Shown piece after piece: positions 1-10,845 of a stretch of 64,000 bases of DNA. Below the pieces are notes generated by a model. The model was not told where the DNA came from. It searched no databases and worked only from the letters and a program-made list of their open reading frames with translations. Within the stretch, counting starts at the first letter, position 1, and every line of letters begins with the position of its first letter. The position numbers and the translations under genes are program-made. The DNA lies in assembly GCA_033439255.1 (NCBI GenBank), contig CM065885.1:682001-746000 (forward strand). Reading direction: 5' to 3'. The stretch is from Hericium rajendrae (lineage: Eukaryota > Basidiomycota > Agaricomycetes > Russulales > Hericiaceae).

Positions 1-829
1 TCCATATTCAATTACAGAAAACCTCGGAGCTTTTCTATGAAGAGCAGTAGCTAAAATATTCTGGTAGACTCAGTCAACTTATTAGAAGGCTTGGACGCTA
101 TCCTTAGATTGCAATGGGACATGCTGCGGGTCATCTTATGTCAGGGTCCTAGTCCTAGCCGGAGCTGATCCGACATGCAAACACTCCTCCGGACGGCAAC
201 TGTCTTTGGATGTAGGCCACCCCAGCATCATGTCTAGAACGACGCTCGGTAAGCGGCTTGTCCCAGAGAACCATTCTTTCGGAAGCATGGCCAGATCTGG
301 CAGACCATTCCGGCTTTCCGGACAGGATCCCACTGACTCAGTCACCATCTAGAACATCGCCCGAGTCCTTCGATCTGCCACGGTGTCGCATCCACCATAA
401 TGACCCAGTGGAACCGTAGAAATTGATGCCAGAGAATTGGTTATAGAGATTGGCATAGCTAGGGAATCATACCCCGGTGCGGTACTGGTATGACTGGGGA
501 TGATATAGCTCCGTCGCACTGGATGTTTCAGTCCGGTAAGGGCATACCTGGGAAGTGGTAATGGACATTGCAATCGCTGGGGGACAATAACCGGACCATG
601 TACGATTTCGGATTCAAATGATAGGATAGCGTCAACCGTCGGGTCCGAGGGAGGTGTATATCATCATTTGCATCATAAGCCAGAATGGAGGTCCTTTTGG
701 TAACAGGGTGAATAATCACAGATGACATTCGATCCAGCAAAATGACAAGACGACACATGAGGTACAGGTACATGCGGTCACAGAATTGCATAATGCAAGC
801 CGGGCTCCCCTGCAACTTCCTCATCCCCC
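1..829. other. No supported gene
   Basis: Only short overlapping reading frames without recognisable motifs occur here. It lies 3' of the minus-strand F-box relic and may be its 3' flank or unrelated repeat DNA. Confidence 0.5.
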
Positions 830-2790
830 CTAATCCTCTGCTGTCAATGGAGACTGCACAGAGTCCCATTCCACATCCGCAAGGGTTCGCAAGGCCTCCA
901 CCTGGCTGACTGTGATTGCACAGTTCTGCATAATGAGAGTGAGCCGTGTCCCAAGCGCTGCATGGCGATAGGCCAGGGATTGCTTGAGAATGTAGCCAAC
1001 AGCGTAAGAAGGACGAGGGGCAAAGAATTCACGGTTTTCAATCCTCGGATGCTCAGTGTCAAAATCCACTTCTGAAAAATGGATTTGGGTGACATTTCTG
1101 AAGAGATGCGGGAAGTCCGGGGTATCGTTTCTTGGACTTCATCGTGCTCTAGCTTCGGCATGTACGAGCAGGGGGCAGCAAGTGCCATGCATAATGTGCG
1201 GCCAACGTCGCCCTTGACGGATACAGTGTGAATATTGGTGTAACTGGCAAAATGGGAGATCCAGTTGCTCGACTGCAGGTTCTCGTGGCCGGACTTGCGG
1301 GCCCAGTTTAAACCGTGATCCTTGCCGGACTCCACGATCAGGTGTCGGATGGAGACCTTAGTCTCTGGGCTTGGACAATGGTCCAAGGGCTCGAGGAGGT
1401 GCCTGTGCAATACTCCCTCAGACCTCCCGCGGGCGACATGGGCGACCACACGTGTGCACGGGATATCTGCACTGCCAGGGGGATAGTCCGTGTCTTGAGG
1501 GAGAGGGACATCGGCCCAGAAAGACAGGTCCCAGGACTCAGATGACGAGACAGGCTTGACTCGCATCGTCATAGGATAAGGTGCAACATGGTTATTGAGA
1601 AAATGGGTCACGGTGGAAAAATCATCCACCTCAGGGGCATAGCCTAGGATGAAGACATCGCATAAGGGAGGTATGTGGACATGCTGGATGACATTGCCGA
1701 TGTGGAGGAATGAGTTTGATTCACATGTGAAGTGACGGAGACGAGTCAGTTGGACCATGGGCACGTCCGGAGGGGGTCAGGCTGGGAAGGGAAGCAGTGA
1801 GACATGAACAATGTCTCTAGTGCATACATTTGCGATAAAGCAAGGATGAGATCGAGAAAGGCCTTCTCGGGGGATGGACCAGCAGCAGGGGGTGGCTCAT
1901 GCTCAGATTCAGCGTAGGGAATGCCATCATGTTCAGAATCAATGTTCATAACGTCGGAAATTGACGTGAAGTGATTATTTATGTGCAATTTGGTGAGGTT
2001 GCGCATGAATGATGCGGACCATGTCGGGACAAGGTAATGTAGCGTCATCATGCGGAGCGAAGGCGCTTGCTCTTCAAAGAGGTCTGCGGGGAGGATACCC
2101 ACACGGCCGCTCCGTAACCGGACTGCAAGAAATACCGATTCCAAGATCGGCGCCGGATGGACCAGGGATCGAATCAGGTTGAAGGAACCTGAGATAAAGT
2201 TGACAAGGGAAAGATGGCGGATGCGACGCATGCATTGCGCCAGGAGTGCAACGGTATGCGGGGTGGGGATGTTATGCCTCCAATATACATCCCTGTAGGA
2301 CAGGGGCAGTGAGTGGGAGCGTTCCACCAGGGCTTCTCTCCAGGGCTGAGATAATCCCGTGCAAATATTTGTCCACAGGCTGCCATCCTGTAATGCGGCG
2401 ACTCGGAGAAAGGTGCAGGTATGCGTGATGTGAAGCCACCCCAGGCCTTTCATGGATGCTGGCTCGTTAGCAGTGCAGAAGTGCAAGATACGATTTTGCA
2501 ATTCAATGGGGATGCAGGCAAGAGGTGATAGTGTATTTCGCTTGGTGCAGATGGCAGTGCGGTCCGTCCTCAGTCTTCGGATGACGTCCCCCATGCCATG
2601 CGGGTCGTTGCCACAGGCGCGGACAGCAACGAGCTCTCCATCTACATTTTTTATTAATTTGTCCAGCCGACGTCGCTCTCGCTCGATATCATGCGGGTCG
2701 GTGTGCGTGGGGATCCTGTAACAGGGATGTGAGACACTACCATTCATGGACAACGGATCGAGAGCAGACTTGCATTGTACCGTCAGACAT
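830..2790 (-). pseudogene. F-box protein relic, copy 1 (two frameshifts)
   Basis: This is an F-box/leucine-rich-repeat-like protein of the expanded Agaricomycete type, expected to be an SCF ubiquitin-ligase substrate adaptor. The N-terminal part carries the F-box signature (IPIELQNRILHF) after a charged helix. The C-terminal part ends in the same ADVEWDxxQSPLT(A/G)ED tail as the copy at 19.6-21.6 kb, and identity runs along the whole length, so the two are clear paralogues. The frame breaks twice relative to that copy: near 1772-1776 (after SHCFPSQPDP) and near 1119-1122 (before the FPHLFRN segment). Each break is explained by one missing base in a C run (G run on the plus strand). The start is placed at the ATG at 2790, with a short intron expected before RIPTHTDP. 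It is either a pseudogene or a good gene with homopolymer assembly errors. Confidence 0.75.
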
Positions 2791-3278
2791 AGTGTTCTTT
2801 TCAACGCACAGATATTTGGTAACGAAGAGAGAAATGGGAATTGAGTGGAGGAGGACTAAGTACACGAAGTGTCCGGCTTACACACAAGGGAGAATAACAG
2901 TCACACTACGTTACATCGACATGACAGGGCTGACAGTTGCGGACCTAGAGAATCAATAACAAGCAAACAGGCGGGCATCAAAACAAGGCGTGCATCAAAA
3001 CACGACGCATATCTAATAATGAGGATCCTCTGAAAGCCACGTGGAGCCTGCGCCGCGATGGATGGACCCTACATGACATCCTCGGCATCCGGTGCATCCG
3101 GCGGGATCGTCGTGGGCTCAGTTGGAAAGGATCTCGCTCGGGAAATGAATATCTCCTCGAGACTGGCAATGAGGTTGTCGTTGATGCCACATCGAAGTAG
3201 GTGGTCGACGACTTGGGGAGGGGTGATGTGACCACAGTCCCCGGGATAAGGACGGGGAAAGCCAAAGTCAGACCGCGG

Positions 3279-3925
3279 TCACGGACGAGTCATCGCAACT
3301 TCGATCTGGGCGAATAACCCAGCGACCGAGAAAATGCTGGCCAGCTCCATCATCCAAATCATCTCGAGCACCCCATCCCCTTCGTCCCCCTCATCCGGCC
3401 CCGTCTCTACGCCGAATCGCCATGCGCGAACGAGATGCGGTGTTACGGTATTATCGAGACCGGAAATGCCAGCCGGTGCGAGATGCGGATACGTTGTGTA
3501 GAGGTATAACCAATATTCCACGCGGTCTTGTGGTGGAAAGGATCGGGCGGATGGGGTTCCCGGAGGCATGTTGTGACGAGGGAGGTCTGGAGGGGGGTGG
3601 TTGAACATGGTAAGGGAAGGGAAATGCAGAGGAGAGACTGACCGGAATTCTGAGCTAGGCCATGACGTCGGTCACGGATGAGAAGATGGAGGATGTCAAT
3701 CCTGTCTTGCGCATCGTAGAAGTTGTGGATGACAGTGCCAAGGATTTCTTTCATTTCGCCACACTGTTCGCGAAGACGGTGTACTTGGTGAGAGGCGATG
3801 GCAACTGCTTGTTCCATCTGAGAAAGTTGCTCGCGCATCCGCTCGAATGAAGGTGAACGTCGGATCCCGGTGTGAGCAGTGTGGGCAGTTGCAGATGGCG
3901 AGGAAAAGGGAGAAAGAGACGGCAT
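3279..3925 (-). CDS. Coiled-coil hypothetical protein
   Basis: I do not recognise this protein. Exon 1 starts MPSLSPFSSPS and has a heptad-rich segment (about residues 22-65: FERMREQLSQMEQAVAIA.., then HRLREQCGEMKEIL) that should form a coiled coil. A GT..AG intron (about 3609-3664, starting gtcagt and ending ctccag) joins in phase to exon 2, LPRHNMPPGTPSARSFPP.., which contains a short acidic stretch (GPDEGDEGDG). It ends at a TGA after AMTRP. Reading on past this TGA, the same frame stays open for about 65 more codons to a TAG at 3069, including a plausible segment (PPQVVDHLLRCGINDNLIAS). The annotated end may therefore be a nonsense mutation or a missed intron. It sits head-to-tail behind the F-box relic, on the same strand. 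Confidence 0.45.
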
Positions 3926-4194
3926 GATCAGCACGAAGAGCGAGTGGGTTGGGAGACGGGAAGCAGCGGGTGGAAGAGATAGCAGTGAAGAGAAAGAGGA
4001 GGAACAGGGACATATTTATACTACTCACGAGCAGGCGACTGCGAAATGACTTGAGGTCGACACCCGGAATGTCCGTCTGCAGCTTGCAGGAAGAAGGGTG
4101 CAAAGGTGTTGGAAATCCGCCCGGACCAACAGCCCAGACGGCAATGATCTTCAACGTGAAACGTCTACATGGGACCAGTTGTCCTGAGCAAGAA

Positions 4195-4363
4195 CACATG
4201 AACAGTTGTCGCCTACACACGGCGAACAAGCGCCACATAGAACAGTTGTCGCCTATACACGGCGAACAAGCGCCACATAGAACAGTTGTCGCCTAAATGC
4301 ACGGCGAACAAGCGCCACATAGACCAATTCTAGCCTATACACGGCGAATAAGCATGACGTAGA
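4195..4363. repeat. 40-bp minisatellite, about 4 units
   Basis: Four tandem units of about 40 bp with the core AACAGTTGTCGCC ... GGCGAACAAGCGCCACATAG. Units 1-3 are nearly identical; unit 4 is diverged (CAATTCTAGCC, GGCGAATAAG). Each unit contains a near-palindrome, TTGTCGCC against GGCGAACAA, separated by 6-8 bases, so each could fold as a hairpin. Confidence 0.85.
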
Positions 4364-4382
4364 CGACACGAGGCAGACAACC

Positions 4383-5349
4383 TTGCTCGCATCTTTGGAG
4401 CATGTTCAGCATGCATTTTTTCGCCGCTTATTAGGTCTCTCCGCCCGGTCGACGCTCGCCTTCCTCTATACCGAGACAAGTTTGGAACCACTGCGCTATC
4501 GCCGCGTGCAACTCCTCCTCCTCCCATTCGTTCACTACGCCTCGCTGCAGCCGCCGGACCGCCTCGTATGCCATGCATTCCGCGCATTTCTCCACTTGGC
4601 GGCTGATGGCGTGCCCGGATGGGCTTCAGACGTTATTTATGTCCTGCACACTCTGCCTCTCCCGGTACACGTCATGCTGTCCGTTATTGACAGCAAAGCA
4701 AATACCAGACATTCTCGCACGTGTTACCGCTTCCATGCGCACACATTGGTCTGCTGTCATCAACGCTTCCCCTCGTGCGACGCTTTTGAATGGACGGACG
4801 GAGATTGTACATCACGGTGAGTTGCCCAGCCAGCCGGTTTTCCATTTCAGGCCTTATCTCCAGGTCCGAATCCCACCTCACCGACTAGCCCTCACACGCC
4901 TCCTCTTCACCGACCACCATCTGGCTTGCAAGGACCTGCGCCGTCCTTCTGCACATCAGCCTCGCATCCTGCAATGCTGACGCCTTTGTCGCTTCTGTAA
5001 AGCAGCTGTAGAATCCCCCGAACATGCCTTGTTGGAATGCTGTGCTCACCCGTCACTTTGTTCCCTCCGCACTTCCTTCCTCGAACGTGCCTCTCAGTTC
5101 CTGGGTCCAACGCGCTCTCGTACGCTGTTCGGGTCTCACGATACACGCTCGATCACAAAGAGCCTTGTGCGCGAGCGGGGCATCCTCGACATGCTTGCGA
5201 AGTTCACCTTCGATGTGCTCGAGGTCTTTGCTGCCTCGGCCGTGTTCATTCATGCTTCTGCACAAGTTTCGCATGTGGTATGTCTCTGTTTGCTCGTGCG
5301 CTGGCCGGTCCCTCACACTCTTGTCGTGTCTCTATGGGACGTTGTCTAG
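4383..5349 (+). mobile_element. 3' fragment of a non-LTR (LINE) retrotransposon
   Basis: In three successive frames the plus strand encodes the C-terminal part of a fungal LINE polyprotein, downstream of the reverse-transcriptase core. The pieces are a helical segment (FFRRLLGLSARSTLAFLYTE), a middle segment (RIPPHRLALTRLLFTDHHLA) and the terminal zinc-finger-like knuckle CRFCKAAVESPEHALLEC (C-x2-C-x8-H-x4-C), which is typical of these elements just before the stop. No endonuclease or RT catalytic motif is present. The copy is 5'-truncated, as LINEs often are, and has at least two frameshifts plus a stop near 4979. It is not functional. Confidence 0.75.
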
Positions 5350-6085
5350 GATTGACCCGGTCTCATAGCCACGAGGTTCTCGCGCGCATGGGTTTACCCT
5401 CGCGGGAGGTTTTCCTGCCGCGGGCTCATCCCCGCTCGGTACTGACCCGGTTTTGCCATGGCGTCGGTTTTGGTCTCATCTGAGGTTTTCCTTTGCATGG
5501 ATCTTTCATCGGGTCGTGATTCATGTGTCTTGTGGCGGCCTGGTTTACCCACACACAGGTTTTTCCCTCAAAAAGAGATTTTCCTGGTGTGGGTTTTTCA
5601 TCAGTTCACCCGCTACACTGCTCTCTCTGTTCAATTCTGTGTGTTTGTCTTTTCTACTTTGTCGTCTATGTGCGTCATCCTCGACAGCGATCGGAGTAGT
5701 TACATGACTTGAGTGTACATAGCGTAGTTTGTGCCTGACTATGTAGTATGAACACCGCTCTGTTCCGGAATGGGACCACTGCAGAATAAACCTTCCTTTC
5801 TTCCTTCCTTCATCACTCAAGCCGCGGGCTGCGGCTTTGGTATGGCCATCAACCATCTCATTGTCATAAACACTGACATGTCCTGGAACTCAGAGCAGAG
5901 TGATGCGGAGCAAGCGAATCAATACCAGTGCATTGTACTCTCATGACTGTGTTATTCAAAAGTACTCTAAGCCTATGCCGTAGGAACAAATAGCACATCA
6001 TCGCAGACCGGTTGCCCATGCAGTTCACAGAAATGCAGCAGACATTGTCCAAGGGCACCAAAACCTGGCTCTTGGATCAGAAGGC
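5350..6085. other. LINE 3' UTR and flank
   Basis: This continues from the LINE relic. An AATAAA at about 5786 is followed at once by a CCTTTCTTCCTTCCTTC microsatellite (to about 5810), a plausible 3' end of the retroelement. From there to the stop of the next gene I see nothing coding. Confidence 0.4.
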
Positions 6086-8918
6086 TCACCGACGTGCAGC
6101 AGCCTTCTTTTTCTCCGCAGTCTCCTGTCTCTTCTTGTAAGCAGCGGCATTCTTTTCCCGTTGGGCCGTCTGCTCTGGAATGATCCTACGACAACAATGA
6201 TTTTCGAATTTCCACCAGTCAATGACATGGCATACTCACATTGCCATCTTCTTAGTGGGCACCCGTGTGCGGCCGCTCCGCTTGCTGGGAGAGCCAAGCA
6301 GGGCTTCAGACAAGGCGGCTGGAGGGGGTGCAGCCCGGGACGACTGATGCTGTGACTTTTGCTTCTCAGGTGCAGCTGGGGCATCCGATGGTGATTGTAC
6401 CTTTCCCCTCTTCTCGATCTGAGCCCGAGCAGGCAGAGCCTGTTTGCGAATTCTCTTGCTGGGACCAGCAGATGGTGCAGCTGCAGGCAACATATTCTTT
6501 CCAGTGGTTTCAGAGTATGCTGTGTGAGCATTCTCTAGATCCTCCTTCATGGTAATGCATTGCGGTTCAACATACTTTCCGAGGTAACGGAACGGAATTG
6601 TAGAGTTCTGAACATAGTCCGGGACCCCTGCATCAGGCCGACTTTCATCATCAGAGTCCGATGCACCCATCTGTGCAGTTTCAAGATCCCGGAGCAGTTG
6701 CCCATATGCCAAGGCCACCTCCATCAGTGCTGGTTTGCTCAAGATGTCTCCATCGCAATTACGCCAAGGCGTCTTGGGGTCCAATAGCCACTGTATCTCA
6801 GACTTGGGATTCACATTGGCATGAACACGGCGCGGCAACCATGGCCTTGGATAGTCAAATGTAGCCCAGTCAGGATGGTCTGGGTCTGCTGTAGTGCGAT
6901 GTCCCTGCTGAAGGTATGATCAAATAACCAACATGACATATATTTTGGGACAGCGTACCCTGCACAATGAGATCTCCAGCACGAGGTCTTGATACAACTG
7001 CAGTCCAGAAAGACCGCTGAGGAAGGCAAACTTGGCTTTTTCATTTTTTGCCGAGTTTCCTGGTGTTTTCAGCGGACTGCCATCTGAGTCCAGACCGACT
7101 TGTGGATCAATCCGAGCCTTGTTTTTGGACTTATTGTTCGAAGGCATGGTCCCCGCACGCCGTTCCCTAAGCTGTTGCAAAGCCTTAGCTTTCCCAGCAT
7201 TTGTCACTCGTAGACTGGTTTCCAATGGCGTAACGTCTTCGACATCATCCACATCCTCCTCTTCAGATCCGAAAGAGCCCAGGTCGAAAAACTCTCCATG
7301 TTCGTCGTAACCATTATGATCCTTTGTCCGAGCATTTTTGCGACCCGAGGGAATGCCAACCATCTCGACATCCTTCTCAGCTTCCGCGTCCGAGACATCC
7401 TGAGGGTTGGGCACATCCCGGTCTGCAAACCGCGCTTGAATTTCCTTCCGTCGACGAATCCGGACAGTCTTTCCTCCCCCGGTGTTGCCCTCGCTGTCGG
7501 ATGGAATCTCCATCACAGGGGTCCACTCGCCCTTCACGACGACCGCCTTGAACTCTAATACAGTGAGGCCATCGGACTCCCGGTTCTGCCAGAATTCGAT
7601 GATGGGTTTGAGTTCCTGCCTATTAATGCGTGATGGATCTTCCCAAACGTATCCCGTAGGAAGGTACATCGGGTCAATGTAGTTCTCGAAGCCGTCAGCT
7701 TTTATCTTCGCCCAGGGAATTGCCGATGCCTTCGGATTGGCGCGTGCTGATGAATTAATGCATTAGCCGGGCCAAGCATGTTCATCACAGAAAATACACA
7801 CCGTAATGAAAGGTTAGAAACTCCCTTATCAGCGATATCAACAAATCTGGCGTGTATTCTTCGAAATCCGCAGGTATTGTAACACCTCCGTCTGGATTGT
7901 AGATCAACTGTAGAGTTGGTTTCCTGGACTTCTTGACTGCGTGGCCCGGTTCATTGGAATCATCCCCGGGACCTTCTGGAGTCAGCACCGCAGACCAAAG
8001 CATGAAATTCTGCATACCATATAGAGCTTCGGCATAGGATGTCCAGGCCGACATCATTGGCTGCTCATCCCAGTCCTTCACTGCTTCTGCGAGGGTTGGC
8101 CGTCCGAGGTCACTGTTGTAATCGAACCTGGATTCATTCAATATCACTCGACTATGGAAAAGGTTAGATCATACTTCCGGACCACCGCCGTCCCCTCTTC
8201 GTCTAGCCATGTCCCCAGGACCACTACGGACATCCCAAGATGTGACCGCATTTGTGTGGCGAACGACTTGGTGTACTCGCCAGCATGCTTAGATGCTTGT
8301 CTGCATAGAGACGACATGAGGACAGATACTGGACATACAGCAACAGTACGGACCTGGCCTGCACATCAGGAGGAGCCTCCGTCTTTGTCCACAATGCAGC
8401 ATACTCCTCATATTGGGTCATCTTGTCCGGAGTAAGGTTGTTCATCACCTGACTCACTGCTCGGGAGTAGATCGCAATGTGGGCTTTGCTTCCAGGCTGC
8501 GCACCACCAGATAGTACTTTGGCATGCTCCATGATGGCATCGCGTTCCATGTGCTGGACTACGGCCTTGAGTGTCCATGTTCGGACATACTTAAATGAGT
8601 CCGCCTTCCGAAGCCGGTGCCTGCCATGTTTTAGCAGCCACTCGTGTATCAACTATATAGCGAAAGTGAGTTAGCAGCGACAGCTCATCAACAGATGCAG
8701 GCATACCTGCTGGACCTGGTCAACTCAAGACCCCTGTATGAAAAACGGCCAAAGAATTGACCACCAGGTGCCTTGAGGTCCGTAATGATACGACGTCGTC
8801 CAGCCTTCCCGGTCTCCTTAAAGGCCTTCAACTGTGTTTTGAGAAAGTCAATCTCGTCCTCCGACAGATCAGTCTTGACAGACTTGGACTTTTTCTGTGG
8901 AAGGGGACCTCTCGGCAT
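6086..8918 (-). CDS. Lysine-rich multi-exon protein of the KDZ/TET element (unknown function)
   Basis: I do not know a function. Exon 1 begins MPRGPLPQKKSKSV with a helical charged segment (DEIDFLKTQLKAFKE). A 17-nt mini-exon (DQVQQ) seems to join it to LIHEWLLKHGRHRLRK. Later exons give a conserved-looking helical region (FKYVRTWTLKAVVQHMERD, HIAIYSRAVSQVMNNL), then RFDYNSDLGRPTLAEAVKDW and IDPMYLPTGYVWEDPSRI, followed by a long acidic region and a Ser/Pro/Lys-rich tail (SKRIRKQALPAR, SPSKRSGRTRVPTKKMA). The last exon ends in a very basic helix (RQETAEKKKAAARR). Such a tail suggests nuclear DNA binding (inference). At least seven introns are needed. It is divergent from the TET gene across 172 bp, so co-expression is likely. 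The joins around 8150 and 8750 are the least certain. Confidence 0.65.
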
Positions 8919-9090
8919 TAAATTGAAAGTAGGAGGGGCGAACTGAGGGAAGGGGCGGAAGAAGGCAAACTGATCAGCAAATGGATTATAGTGCAGCGGA
9001 ATGACATGGACTGACTTTTTTTTTGTTTTTCATGTACGTCCTCAGACATACGGTCTTCAAAGGTAACCAATATGATCCGATCTTTGTCCA
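8919..9090. promoter_or_regulatory. Bidirectional promoter gap of the KDZ/TET element
   Basis: 172 bp between the divergent start codons of the lysine-rich gene and the TET/JBP gene. It holds a T-rich run (about 9017-9030) but no clear TATA box. Both genes must be driven from here unless a 5' exon was missed. Confidence 0.4.
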
Positions 9091-10689
9091 ATGCTGTACA
9101 GGCCGAATGAGGAATCCATCACCGGCAATCTCCTGCCGAAGCACATGTGGATAGCCGAATGCTTGGTGACAAACCTCTGCCACATCAAAGACCGCGACCA
9201 ACCAGCCTTACTTTCCGCGCTGATCCTCATTTCCGCTCATTCCCCAAGTGAGATGTCCGAAGTCGAAGCAATCTCAATCTATCTGAAACACATGTTTCAT
9301 TGCTATTTGGCTAACCACCAGAAGGTCGACTTTGCCAATCCTGCCCCGATCCCATACTGGATGCTGTCATCCAGCCTGCGCTGCGAGCTGGATTATATTG
9401 CCCGGGAGTTGGTTGCTGCTTTTCTAAACCGTAGTATGTGTATCAATTTGAAAATGAGATGATTGAAAACTGATGTAACTTCAGTCCGGATGACTTGGGA
9501 TGCACAGCGTTATGCCAGCCGCATTCCGAAGAAATACACCGGACTCAACTCACCGACAGAAGCATCCCTACACCGGCGTTACCCGGGCCTAACCTGGGGT
9601 ACCAACAATACCTCGTGGCCTCTGATTGATGTCCCAATGACGGTCTCGGATACACACACCAATCACCTGGTGTGGTACCTACCAGGTGTGCTGTCCCTGG
9701 AACGACAGGTGGCAACTCGCATTTGACATCACCCGTCATTGTGTTGATCAATTGCTTGTGCAGGCCATCATGTTCAATGCTGCAAAGATCCTCGAGCCCC
9801 TCTTCCAAAGGAGCTGGACTGAAATTTACAGAAAGAATGGGCCGATGAATCCAGGACCAGCAGGATCAGGCATTGTCAAGTCCGCGAAGCAAGCAGCAGG
9901 CTCGAGGTCCAAGGGAACGAGGTCCGAAGCCATGAAGTCTCTGACTCGTCATGCTCAAAACCTTTATCATAATCCGGTAGTCTGCACCTTGCATCCTGGC
10001 TTTGTAGATTTGTCCCCAGCATGGTTTGCACTCGGCCATGAGGTATGAGACCCTTCCTTCTATCGTCAATGTAGAATTCAGTGTGTACCTGGATTTCGCT
10101 GTAGGACACTCACTTTCCCCTCTACACGTCTGTCTCCCTCAAGACACAGCGGGCAAAAGAATGGCTGCTAGCATTCCAGGAATCAGGCGCGATCATGAGT
10201 GCAATTCTTGGGGTCATATACCCAGAATTACACGAGGCTGGCATATGCACGTTGGAACGGCTCAGAGATATGCCGGAGTTTCGTGAAGTGATGTGCCACT
10301 GGACATCTGCATTTAGTGGTGTCTCGATCATCTCTAACCGGGCCACCATGCCGCATAGAGATATGGGAGGTCGCGCCGAATGGCCAGATCTCCTGGCGAC
10401 GATCGGCACATATCCTGATGCAGAACTGCACCTCCAGAATCTCAACCTGAGGTTTGCATACAGGTCCGGGACACTAGCTGCGGTCTGCTCAAAAATGGTA
10501 ATCCATGCAGTCCCAGAATGTGAACCGGACAGGGTGTGTTATGCATTTTGGATGAGAGATGCAGTGCACGAGCGCATGATCGTCAAAGCACCGGACTGGT
10601 GCAATGACAGTCAGTTCAACATCCCATCCGAACCCGACGTAACGGACGAGTCATCGCAGACTCACGCATCATTACCTTTTTCATTGTAA
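9091..10689 (+). CDS. TET/JBP family 5-methylcytosine dioxygenase
   Basis: An Fe(II)/2-oxoglutarate dioxygenase of the fungal TET/JBP class, which oxidises 5-methylcytosine in DNA in the nucleus (activity established for the Coprinopsis homologue CcTET). My exons are 9091-9433, 9485-9708, 9764-10042 and 10144-10689: 464 codons, and every intron phase closes. The N-terminal half ends in NHLVWYLPGVLSLERQ. The catalytic domain runs from about SGAIMSAILGVIYPELHEAG to the WMRDAVHERM block. It shows the metal-binding His and Asp in MPHRDMGG, a core strand RFAYRSGTLAAVCSK, the distal His in MVIHAVPE and the 2-oxoglutarate Arg nine residues later in DRVCYAF. Length and motif spacing match fungal TETs, and no catalytic residue is missing. 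The start is the first ATG of the open frame; a 5' exon is possible. The lysine-rich gene is divergent and the KDZ transposase starts 156 bp downstream. Confidence 0.9.
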
Positions 10690-10845
10690 TAGCATATTCT
10701 TATCCCCGATGCTGTGAGATTCCTTGTGTCCCCACAATCCCCTTCCTCTGCTGTTCCTCCGTCTGCAGTTCTTCAGTACCATTTTCTTCAGTTGCTGGCC
10801 TGACTTTGCTCCCCCTTCCCAATATCCTCTTTACCGCTTTAATAG

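Noticed and set aside
4195-4363. Regular 40-bp repeats as a CRISPR-like array
   Set aside because: No unique spacers between units and a eukaryotic genome; it is a minisatellite.
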